The notes beneath the pieces are model-generated. The model was not told the DNA's origin. It was given only the letters and a program-made list of their open reading frames with translations, and searched no databases. A stretch of DNA of 64,000 nucleotides from Saxidomus purpurata (Eukaryota; Mollusca; Bivalvia; Venerida; Veneridae), in NCBI GenBank assembly GCA_022818135.1, contig JAFMSR010000002.1, positions 20,785,085 to 20,849,084 on the forward strand, in the 5' to 3' direction. The position numbers were made by a program, and so were the translations under genes. Positions 54,788-64,000 of the stretch are shown here, piece by piece; position 1 is the first letter of the stretch; the number at the start of each line of letters is the position of its first letter.

Positions 54788-56178
54788 AGTGAGATAACGG
54801 TCTCGCTTTATTAGCAACTGACCTCGCCGTCTGTACCAAATCACTATCATATATATCAACACTATAAGCCACAAGAAGTGATCCTCCTCATAACCTCCTC
54901 GTACCTCCTCATGCCTCCTCATTACCTCCTCATGCCTCTTCATTACCTCCTCAATACCTCATCATACCTCCTGAATGACTCATCTTGTCACTTCGTGTGG
55001 CTTATAGTGTTGATATATATAATAGTGAATTCCTACTATACCCCTGTAGAGATATATTATGTGACCTTTGCTCTGCTACACACCCTATAGAAAACCGACT
55101 CATGCATGTAAGATTTACACACCGGACATTAAGTGCGAATTGAATTGCGGACGCAAAAGCGATGATATGGTCTCCGAACCGGTCGTTATAACCTGAAAAG
55201 TCTGCTGCTGTCTCTCAGCGTGAATAAACTATACTCTCTTCAAATGTATCGTTTTAAATATATATTAAAAAATTAGTTTTTCAGAGGTTATTGACATTCA
55301 TGTTTCTTCTTCTATCGCGATTGGTGGAAACACTTTTTAAAAAAATATGCGTGTCTCCATTCAGGGGCATCACTCTTGCGGTAATAGAAACCAGTTTCTG
55401 TAGCAGTTACTTCCCCTACACATCGTAAATGTGCAAAATTTCGGGTGTGCAAAATTTCGGTGGGGGGCACACTCCTTTTTATACTACTACCCTAATATTT
55501 TCCAATTTTGTTTTTCTTTTCTATCAGCTTATTAAAGAATACAATGCAAACATTTAATACATGTTTTCAAAGCATCCATTCTGTTTAAGTTTCGTTAGTG
55601 ATGATAATAATGACTATTTTGAAAGGTATTAGGCAATGTAACCTTAGAGTTTATTTTATCCAAAAAAAAAATATAAATAAGAAATATAACAATTTTATTT
55701 CGAATCTTTTCAAGAAAACTAAAAATAGTTCTTCATATATTTTTTTAAAGAAAAAAGCAATGTACATTGATTACACTGAATAAGTGAAGAAACATTTGAA
55801 CTGTAAGATAGAATTAATCCAGATGTGTTATATTAGATCAGATATCTGGAGTCAGGCCATAATTTACTGTGGTCAGTTAGCATGTCAATGATAATGAGAT
55901 AGCATGCTGGGCAGCAAAACCAGGGAATTCTGTGGTAACTAGCCAGTATTCCGTAGACTGTTTTACCGAATGAAGAAATGAACGCGACCTAACAATCTGA
56001 TTGGTTAGCTGGTCAGTATGACGTGACGGCGAAGCCGAGAATAGGGTTGATCATTCCAGTATCTGATGGTACGTGGGAAAAGTAGTTCGCGTGAGAATGG
56101 TATGCAGAAGTTAAGGTTTCTAGGGAGTGTCAGATGGTTATGATCTACGACACACAGCATTATGTGATTCTTTTATTA

Positions 56179-56201
56179 TTGCGGGCCGCAGCAGCGGCCC
56201 G
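56179..56201. repeat. GC-rich perfect hairpin
   Basis: 'gcgggccgc' + 'agca(g)' + 'gcggcccgc': a 9-bp GC stem in otherwise AT-rich DNA. Similar 'gcgggccgc' hairpins are known to me from bivalve repeats. Confidence 0.8.
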
Positions 56202-56596
56202 CTATATTTAATACGTGGTGAGTAAAAGAAGCATGGAGACTTAAGAACTAGGTCGAATATGTGCGTCTCTTTTCATAGAAAAATTGAGGAACTTCTGAGA
56301 TGAAAACTGTAGACACAGTCTATTTTTTTGGAAATGCAAGAGTTGTCGTTTGTTATTGAGTTGTCGTTCGTTTCATAGAGGGCGCAATCTACGCTGATAA
56401 AAATAGAGAATTTCAAAGCGCTTTTCACGTTTCATGCGCAATCTACGCTGAGGAAAATGGAAACATGATTGCTTTTTCCACTTACACAGCCTTTGACATT
56501 AAAGAAACGAAGCACAGTCGACGGAATATTTTTCGATTGCCTTTTTAAATATATATAATATTATATTAGCTCATTTTTTCCTGTGATATGTAATCT

Positions 56597-56682
56597 GTCA
56601 CCGTGGTGTAATTGGTTAAAGCGCTCGTATTTTGTGTAGGTGTACTTTTACGCATCCACGAGTTCGAGTCCCATTCCAACCC
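56597..56682 (+). repeat. tRNA-like sequence (pseudogene or SINE head)
   Basis: A-box-like 'tggtgtaattggttaaagcg' and B-box-like 'gagttcgagtccc' at tRNA spacing. The acceptor and T stems do not pair properly and the anticodon arm is unclear, so a working tRNA gene is unlikely. Confidence 0.45.
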
Positions 56683-57038
56683 AATTTTTTAAAAAAAATT
56701 TCTGCTGTTTCAATTATCATTTTTAGTTTTAAACCATTTTAAAAGATTTGACGGCAAATAATCATAAAAATCTTCAATCATGTCAAATTAATAAGGATAA
56801 TGGTAATGAAAAATTGAGACATAGGTCTATAGAGCATTCCTGGACATACTGTAAAAAATATTATTTGATAACAGTAAAGTTTGGATACTAAAGGTCAGTC
56901 AGTAGTGTGGTGTCGTGTCCGGTTTTGCTTGTTCAACCAGAACTGATTTCCTCGAGTTCTTTTAGGGCCATGCCTCAACATCATCAACCATCACCAATTT
57001 CCAAAATATTTTACATGGCATTTTTGTTTGTGGGCCCG

Positions 57039-57059
57039 CTGTGATACTTTGTATCACAG
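57039..57059. repeat. Perfect small hairpin
   Basis: 'ctgtgatac' ttt 'gtatcacag'. Confidence 0.9.
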
Positions 57060-57328
57060 TTTTTCTTGTCCATTTTATTGTCTAGTAATATTGTACCGGG
57101 ATCTTAAATCCGTGAAAATCGCTAATTTGGAGTTCGGGACTAAACCCCGAGACTACTTCTACACGAGATGGAAATCATTTTATGAAATAAACAAACAAAT
57201 GTCATATGAAAGCTAAAGGTAAAGGTATATGATATATATAACACAGATTGATTTGCTTTACTACTGCTCTTACATTCATCAAGATGAACTCATTTATGTA
57301 AACAAAGAAATTGATTACAGGACGATTA

Positions 57329-57380
57329 GCCTAGCTAAGGTCTTTCAAATAGTATACTATTTGAAAAACCTTGGCCTAGC
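57329..57380. repeat. ~50-bp spacerless palindrome
   Basis: Centred at 57354/57355 in 'atagtatactat'. The arms 'gctaaggtctttcaaat' and 'atttgaaaaaccttggc' pair with a few mismatches. It lies next to the 3' end of the LINE. Confidence 0.85.
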
Positions 57381-57411
57381 ATAATACATGTAGTATAGGC
57401 TGCTCATCCGG

Positions 57412-59960
57412 TTAACGTTTTTTAAAAAGCATTATCAGAGAGGCATTTATTCGTCTTTGTTCAAGAGTTGGCCATATTAGAGTTTCAAGCATGGCTGTAA
57501 CGATGCTATAATAAGAATAATCATTAAAATATATCGTTCTGCTGCTCTCTGTACTTATTCGATCATAGTTCAAAATTTTCAGCCACGGATGCCAAACAGT
57601 GCAACTATATTCAAGTTGCAGGCGGACATAAGTTTTATAAGCTTTTTCGTTTACATCTCTATTATAAGACTGAATGTTTATATTAATAAATCTGAGCGTG
57701 TTTTTACCTAAAGATAATGTATTTTCTAATCTTTTTTTTCCAACTAAAGTTTTCACTGATTGCAACACCAAGGTATTCAAGTTAGCATTTTTGTTGAATT
57801 TGATTGAGTATCATGTAATTTGTAAGGAAATGTGATTGGAATTTTCCTTTTTTGATATTCTTATTACTTCACATTTATCAGGATTAATCTCCATTGACCG
57901 TTTATTTTCCCAAAGTTCTTTATTTCGTAGGTCGCTTTGTAATGATTTTAGAGTCAGATTAGAATTTATTGTCAAGTATACGATTGTGTCGTCTGCAAAA
58001 AGTCGGGCTTTACTTTTGACAGAATCTGTAAGGCCATTAATATAACATAAAAATAGAGACGGACCCAGCACAGAACCCTGGGGAACCCCTGACATGACTG
58101 GTACAGATATTGACTGGACACCTTCAACTACAACTGTTAGGCTTATGTTTAATAAGAAAGATTTTATCCAAAGAACTGCGGATTTGTTTACACAAAGTTT
58201 GACAAGTTTATACAAAAGAAATTGGTGATCTACCTTGTCGAAAAATCCATTACTATCAGATCAGATTGTTAACCTGCTTCCGAATTATCAAAAATGTTCC
58301 TCAGTGAAGGATAAGAGTTGGAATCCATGCTGAAATGATGTTTAACGAATTTTCTTGTCAAGATGGTCCATTAGATTTGAAACAATAATGAACTCCATGA
58401 TTTTAGAAGCGATGCATGTTAAAGAGATTGGCCGGTAATAACTGGCTTTACATTTAGGTCCTTTTTGTAAGCTGGGACAACAGTTGCAGTTTTCAAGTCT
58501 AATGGAACTATACCAGAATCATGAGAGGCGTGGAAATCTTAGTGAGGAAAGGAGCGACTTCAGATGATAACTCTTTCAGTAATCTAGGAGAAATTTCGTC
58601 TGGCTCACATGCCTTATTTGAGTTAAGATCTTTCAAAAGTTTTGGGACACCTTCATTAGTGATCTGGAGCTGGCATTTGATGAACTTCTTCATTTTCAAA
58701 AAGATTTAAATCACTAAGATGTTTTGGCTTTTAAAAGACTGACTCAATTGTTTGTTTAAGATTGTTGCTTTGTCAACTAGGTTTGTGTGTGTTTTCCCTT
58801 CAAACTTCAAAGGTGCAACACCATGGTTTCCATTTTTTCTATGCTTTACAAAAGAGTAAACTTTCTTGTGTTTTATTATTTCCAGAGTTTTCTGAGTCAG
58901 AAGAGATAGGATTTTCTGATCTCTTTTTGAACAAAGGATTTTATGTTAACAAGTTTCTGTCTTAGTTTGTTATGTTGACTACTACCTTTAGACATTTTAC
59001 ATTTAAAGAACAATTTATCTCTTTTGTGAATGAGACAAATGATTTTCTTTGTTAGCCAAGGAAGATCAGATTTAGGTTTAGTTATTTTACTTGGAATGTA
59101 CTTCTTAGAAAGTACATTTATTTAGTTTTTGAATGAATCCCATAGAGTGTTTGGATCTTCATTGGGCATATTACAAAAATCTGTTTCATGGTACTGGGAT
59201 TGATTTCTTTTGAAGGAATCCAAATCTGCTTTGTTATATACATGTAGCTTTATTTTATTTCTCTTCTTAATTGATTGGATCTTCTGATATTGATTTTAAT
59301 TAAATGGTATGCACTATTATGGTCAGATGTGCCTAAGCTTGGTAAGGTTTTTGTTGAATAGATTTGGTTGGGTCGGTTTGTTAAGAAAAGATCTAGTACA
59401 TTACTTTCCCTAGTAGGTACTTTGTAGTTAGTACGAGGTTAAAAATTGTTAAGTTATCTAGGAAAAGCTCATATAATGATCGAAACCTACAAGAGTGTTT
59501 GTTGGTCTCTGTTTCCAAATTGACATCAGGGAGGTTGAAATCACCTAGAATCCACACAATACTATCTTTTGGGATTTTCTGTATAGAATCAAAAAGAGAA
59601 GAAATACTGCTTTGGTGATTGTCACGAGGTTTGTAAAATAAAGAGAGAAAAATTGATTTCACACACGGGATGGAAAGTTTAGCCCAAGTGATATTACATC
59701 CAGTTTTGAGGCTGTTCTTCTCATATAAAACGTTTAGACACAGCTAACAGTACACAACCGCCTTTGCTACACACTCTATCATCCCAGAAGACTTCATAAT
59801 TGTGGTTATCTGGAATAATCTCTGATGTGCAAGTATCAGGCTTTAACCATGTTTCTGAGCATGCAATTATATCAGTCTTAACTTCATTCAAAAGGAGAAA
59901 TTAAGGGATTTTGTTTTTGATGAATCGACAGTTAAAATTTAAAACAGTGATACGTTCATT
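57412..59960 (-). pseudogene. Decayed jockey/CR1-type LINE (endonuclease + reverse transcriptase)
   Basis: Read 5' to 3' on the minus strand. Endonuclease start, about 59955-59735 (VLNFNCRFIKNKIP, DIIACSETWLKPDT, DDRVCSKGG); endonuclease end, 59662-59393 (WILGDFNLPDVNLETE). RT N-terminus, 58699-58508 (NSNKACEPDEISPRLLKEL), then YRPISLTCIASKIMEF near 58440 and QHGF near 58320. RT palm, 58215-57811 (SGVPQGSVLGPSLFLCYING, LFADDTIVYLT). C-terminus, 57780-57412 (AYKTYVRLQLEYSCTVWHP, LEQRRINASLIMLFK). The catalytic FADD is present, but many stops and frameshifts separate the blocks, so it is dead. An open frame at 60641-60333 may be an ORF1 relic of the same element, but I cannot identify it. Confidence 0.85.
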
Positions 59961-60959
59961 AGTTTTATTACATTTTGACTTTTGAGATTTCGATTTAGTT
60001 GCTGTTAAATCTTGATGATTTTTCTTGGTTTTATTCTTAGGGGTAAAGGTATGTTGTGGTGTCAGTTAGCGGTGTGATTTGTTTGGTGACCACGATTTAC
60101 CAGATAGATTGTTTAGACTTTCTTCATTTCCATCAACTGATGACTGTTCAAGAATGGAAAAGCTTTTAGAGTCTGCCAGTGAGTTTAAAGAGTTTACCAA
60201 ATATACCGAGTAATTTGGGAGACCACAATAATAATGTTTCAGTTAGCATTTAAAACTGACAATATTTTCTTTGGCAACTGTAGACTGAGTAATACTTTAA
60301 CCTATTTGTAGAGAAGATTTATAGATCCTAGGTCAATCCGCCAGATCGGATCGTCCTACCCGAAGGTCTTCACCAGTACTCGACACATTTGTTATCTGTG
60401 TTGGTAACTCTGTGCACAGTTCTTTGTGTCCAGGGCGCAGTCTTGTAGATATTCTTTCCTTGCTACTAACGACCACGATATAATTGTTAATGATAATTGG
60501 TTGGAATTTATTCTCAAACAAAACATTTAAAAACTGTTCAAGTGCTCTGTTAACTGGACATTTGAACTTCTGTTTGTCAATTCCTAACGTCACTAGAACA
60601 TTACTGATAAGTATGAGTATAAAGGGCTCAGCAGTTCTCAAGTAAGAAAGACGTGGATTATCTTACTCCTCAAGGCACTGCAGGGAAACTCTATCATTTT
60701 GTTATTCTAGAAAAGTGTGTTATTTTGGCCATTTAAATCTTGAATATGTTACTCTTGAATGTGTCTCGAGTCTAGCATATCATACAATGTAGACATACTT
60801 CATCTAAAATGAGAATTAATTTGATCAGATAATCTAAGCATATCTGTTTCGTAAGTCGCTATTGACAACTTGAGAAAACAGATGTGTATGCTACATGACG
60901 CGAATTTAATATAAGATCTCTGTACATATATTGTTAAATTTACGAAACGACTGTCTTAA

Positions 60960-61348
60960 AGGTGGTCAATCACATTTAAGCAACATTTGATGACAATTCT
61001 GATTTTTGTATATTCTGTTTGAGATTTATTTTAGGAACAAAAAGACCCATTACATAGAGTTAGATCCTTATTAGAAATTTCTATTTTTACATTTGCATTG
61101 AATAGATATACTATTATTTTAACATTCTGAACCAAAATGCAAGTTTTAAAACTACGTGTAGCTTCTGAATTCATTTGTTTCAAATCTATCTTAGTTGGGC
61201 AACCAGGATAGGGAAATCAAATTTTAAAAATACCTCCAGTGAAAATCTTACTTGAATTAAGCGCTTAGTGAACATTATTGAGTGTAAATGATCAGATGTT
61301 AGAGTTTCAAACAAATCTGTTACATGGCCAAAGTCTGTTTATCCACCT
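60960..61348 (-). mobile_element. TTAA-flanked MITE, 389-bp copy
   Basis: TTAA at 60956-60959 and 61349-61352. Ends AGGTGG and CCACCT. In reverse orientation it matches 48800-49463 through 'gccatgtaacagatttgttt', 'acatctgatcatttacactc', 'tttcactggaggtattttta', 'ccctatcctggttgcccaac' and 'atgggtctttttgttc'. About 275 bp in the middle of the longer copy is missing here. Confidence 0.92.
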
Positions 61349-61352
61349 TTAA

Positions 61353-63750
61353 ACTATTGGAAAACCAACATAATCTTTCAAATTTGACAGCCTTTGGTAT
61401 TAACGAAAATCGTAACACGAAACGATGAAATTAGTCTCGGAACGTAGCGAGAGTGCATATACAATGTATATATATTATCATTAATTCATAAAAAGTCTAG
61501 ATTGGTATTGGCCTGTCTAACCAGTGATTAAGTAAATGTTAAGAGGATCCGACTGAACACTTTAGCCCTGATAATAATTGATTATGACCAGTACAAACAC
61601 AAACAGGAGGGAATAACCATACTGTCCAATACAATGTCATGGCCTATGTTGTTGGCACATTTTTAAATAACAAATTGCAACAGTGCAATTGTATTACGAG
61701 CACACTTTTGGTTTGTAAATCGAACTCGGGGTTTTAGTTTCTACACAGTGGCTGTTCGTTTCATCTTAATTGAGTAACAGTAATAAAAAAGACATTACCA
61801 ACGTAATAATTCTAGAATTAAATGTCTTTCTTAGAGATACCGGTATATCATATTGTAGCAAAAAAAATAGAAGTTTAGTACAAGGCAGAATATACCGTAC
61901 GAACTTATTGTCTAGCAATGTCAAAAAAACCTACAATATCAAAGCACTGAAAGTACTTGTTGGGCTCTGAACAGTAGTTTAATATGAGGTTATGCATTTT
62001 TGATTTTAGCTCATCAAGGTCTTTTGAAGCTGGGTCGATTGAAATTGATGTTGTTAAGCATGTGCTTACTTAGGAGCCATAACTCTGCTGCCTGTGACAT
62101 GATCGAACTCTAAAGTCATCTTCCTAACACAATTTGTCTGTCTTTCAACCTTATACAAAAGGTGTTCATGACTATTCAAGACCATTTGCACAATTCTTAT
62201 CTATCAAAATATCGTTTTCAAGCTATATCCAGGTTTAGTCAAAATGTTTGGCCTATTACACAATAAGTAAATTTTACCAGTTTAAGTATAATGCTCTAAG
62301 TGACACTGATTCGCTTTAGTCAAAGTTTTGACCATTACGGTATATCACAGTTTAATTGAGATTGCTTAAGATACACAGACCAAATTATGCAAGAGTGAAG
62401 AAGCACGAGTTAAGTATCGACCACTTTGTGTCTGCATGAGCTACACACCAGGAGCAACGTCTAAAATGTTTTGCATTCCAAATCTGTGTTTTATCTTTTG
62501 ATATTGTTATCAATAGAAGAAATATCTATGCAACCTGTTACAACAGTTTTTGCTATTGATTACACGAGTCTTCTGATGGTATACATCAAGACGATTAGAA
62601 GAATAAATGTTGTTTTCCATTTTAGGTTCAGTCAGCCGAAGATAATTCGGAGACAGATGCGATCCTGATCAGTTATTTTTTCTGTCTGATCATCTGAACG
62701 TCTTTCACAACACAATCAAATTAAACTACATATGTAGTTATGAATTGAAACAAAGCATCAACGGACAAAATTTATTTGTCATCGGAGTTCAAGGACTAAC
62801 CCTATTGCCCAGACATTGTAGAACACCATGTTTTTCTCTCTTTTGATATTAATTTATCTGTATGAATAACTCCGATTCTTTTATAGCAGTTATATGTGTG
62901 CCATTATTTGTGAAACATAATAGAACGGACATATAAAAAGGTAAGTTTGACTCCAAGGAAAAGTGGGTGTTTATTTTAATAATGACATAGCTGATATTGC
63001 TAAACGTATGCCGCAACATTTTAGTGTTACTGGTGTTTCATCTTGCTCTACAAATTCATTGGATGAGGGTTTAATTTTGCATTGATATTCCTTGTGAGTA
63101 GTAAAATTAGTCTTTCGGGCTTTATTGTTCGACATGCTTTCGCAAGGTTTTCATGAAGTTCGTGATTTTTCATCTTTTTGTAAAGTTATTTCTCGAATTT
63201 TAATAGGGCTTAGAAGTGTTTTGATTTTGTAGTTGTAAGCAAACCAGAGCATGGAATGTGACGATGATTTTTAACAGAAATAGATTTACCAGTAAACCCT
63301 TTTTACGGACCTTTCAGATTTTAGGAATTTACTGGGCATTGAACCCCGTTCAAAATGTACGAAACAATGCAGCACTAAAGTATACACATCCCGATAAACG
63401 TGCTATTTCTTATATCTGTTTGCCCCGTTCTTTTTCGCTTGGGGATTTTAAGTCATTTAGGCAGCGATATATTTCATTCGAGAGTTCTTGGAATTGTAAT
63501 ACGTTCTTGTTCTCTAAAAGATATGACTATGCATGGTAACCAGCAAATTAAAACATACTGTTTTCACGTTTATACTACTTTTTGATACCACAGTGATCCA
63601 CGATAGAAGTATTTGGATTTGAAACTAAGAAAAAGTCTCAATAAGTTCAGGTTATACTGTACATAGGACCGGGTTTCAGACATTTATTTGAAAATCATTT
63701 GTGATATTTTTGACTGATGTCACAAGTTGATAAAGCAAATAAAAATTCGT
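61353..63750. other. No recognised feature
   Basis: AT-rich DNA. The open frames at 61770, 62471 and 63258 show no recognisable domain, no splice context and no conserved repeat in the window. I would not call them genes. Confidence 0.5.
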
Positions 63751-63754
63751 ATCC

Positions 63755-63965
63755 ACGGTTTAAAGTTCTTTACCGATGTATAGAGAATAGTTTCTCGTTT
63801 CATTGTGGCCTCCTTTTGAAAGGACAAGCCATTCTTTCAGATGAGACCTAAAAATCGAGGTCCCATGTATCGGTGTTGTACACCGGAATGTTAAAGAACC
63901 AGGGGAGTCTCTGGAACGGGGCACGTTCTGTATCTTGCACTATTCCCCGAAACCTAAAACAACTA
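63755..63965 (+). repeat. Dispersed bivalve repeat ('gatgagacctaaa..cgaggtccc')
   Basis: Contains 'cagatgagacctaaaaatcg', 'aggtcccatgtatcggtgtt', 'aatgttaaagaaccagggga' and 'attccccgaaacctaaaac'. I recognise this order from common non-coding repeats of molluscs and other marine invertebrates, probably SINE-related. It may continue past the end. Confidence 0.5.
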
Positions 63966-64000
63966 ATTTAAAACTCTTCTGGGGCGTTGGTCATATGGAT

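Larger units (their letters stand above)
53436..55488 (-). repeat. Right terminal inverted repeat
   Basis: Inverse copy of 47056-49790 without the TTAA-flanked MITE. Its inner edge coincides with codon ~163 of the acidic C2H2 gene. Confidence 0.93.
47050..55494. mobile_element. 8.4-kb element with ~2-kb terminal inverted repeats and 6-bp target duplication
   Basis: The direct repeat ACCCTA occupies 47050-47055 and 55489-55494 exactly. Inside it the element begins AGTAGTATAAAAAGG (47056) and ends CCTTTTTATACTACT (55488). The terminal repeats run 47056-49790 (which includes a 664-bp insertion) and 53436-55488, about 2.05 kb of shared sequence, nearly identical by eye. The interior carries, on the minus strand, a MYND-finger frame, a basic frame and an acidic C2H2 gene. 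The right interior is different DNA with a SINE. A 6-bp duplication, AG/CT ends and long terminal repeats are features of Maverick/Polinton elements, but no polymerase, integrase, protease or capsid gene is present, so it would be a deleted derivative. Mobile-element status is well supported; the lineage is not. Confidence 0.85.

Overview
The window looks like nuclear DNA of a bivalve mollusc. It is AT-rich, has one intron-rich animal gene with clean GT-AG splicing, and is dense in repeats of the kinds I know from bivalve genomes: 'acaagagggcc..gatggccct / aggtgagctaaaa' elements, 'acaagagctgtc..agacagc' elements, 'ataccccc..gggggtat' elements, and tRNA-derived SINEs. A genus cannot be given from sequence alone.

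The only complete host gene I can assemble is on the minus strand, positions 39097 down to 18246. It has 11 exons with compatible phases and encodes a 608-residue proton-coupled oligopeptide/histidine transporter of the SLC15A4 (PHT1) type. It keeps the ExxER proton-coupling motif, the family signatures and an N-terminal acidic di-leucine sorting motif. Its introns and 3' flank hold many transposable elements, including two MITE families with four copies each.

Layout: 1-2.9 kb, relics of transposon-encoded proteins broken by a 160-bp tandem array. 2.9-14.2 kb, non-coding with small inverted-repeat elements, a LINE fragment and an unusual 'cgaaaacacgac' island. 14.2-18.2 kb, probable 3' region of the transporter. 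18.2-39.1 kb, the transporter. 40.27-46.16 kb, a 5.9-kb palindrome with no real spacer; each half can encode the same two-exon 65-residue protein. 47.06-55.49 kb, an 8.4-kb mobile element with about 2-kb terminal inverted repeats and a perfect 6-bp target duplication (ACCCTA). 55.5-60 kb, hairpins, a tRNA-like sequence and a decayed jockey/CR1-type LINE. 60-64 kb, a second copy of a TTAA-flanked MITE and unremarkable DNA.

The most unusual object is the 8.4-kb element. It carries three zinc-finger reading frames: a C2H2 protein in the terminal repeat, an acidic C2H2 protein with a basic reading frame just upstream, and a MYND finger interrupted by one in-frame TAG. It also has a perfect 144-bp-arm hairpin near its middle. 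The 6-bp duplication, AG...CT ends and long terminal repeats recall Maverick/Polinton (adintovirus-related) elements, but I saw no polymerase, integrase or capsid gene, so that lineage is only a suggestion. One terminal repeat carries a 664-bp MITE where the other has the clean empty site, which shows the two arms are real, separately evolving copies and not an assembly echo.
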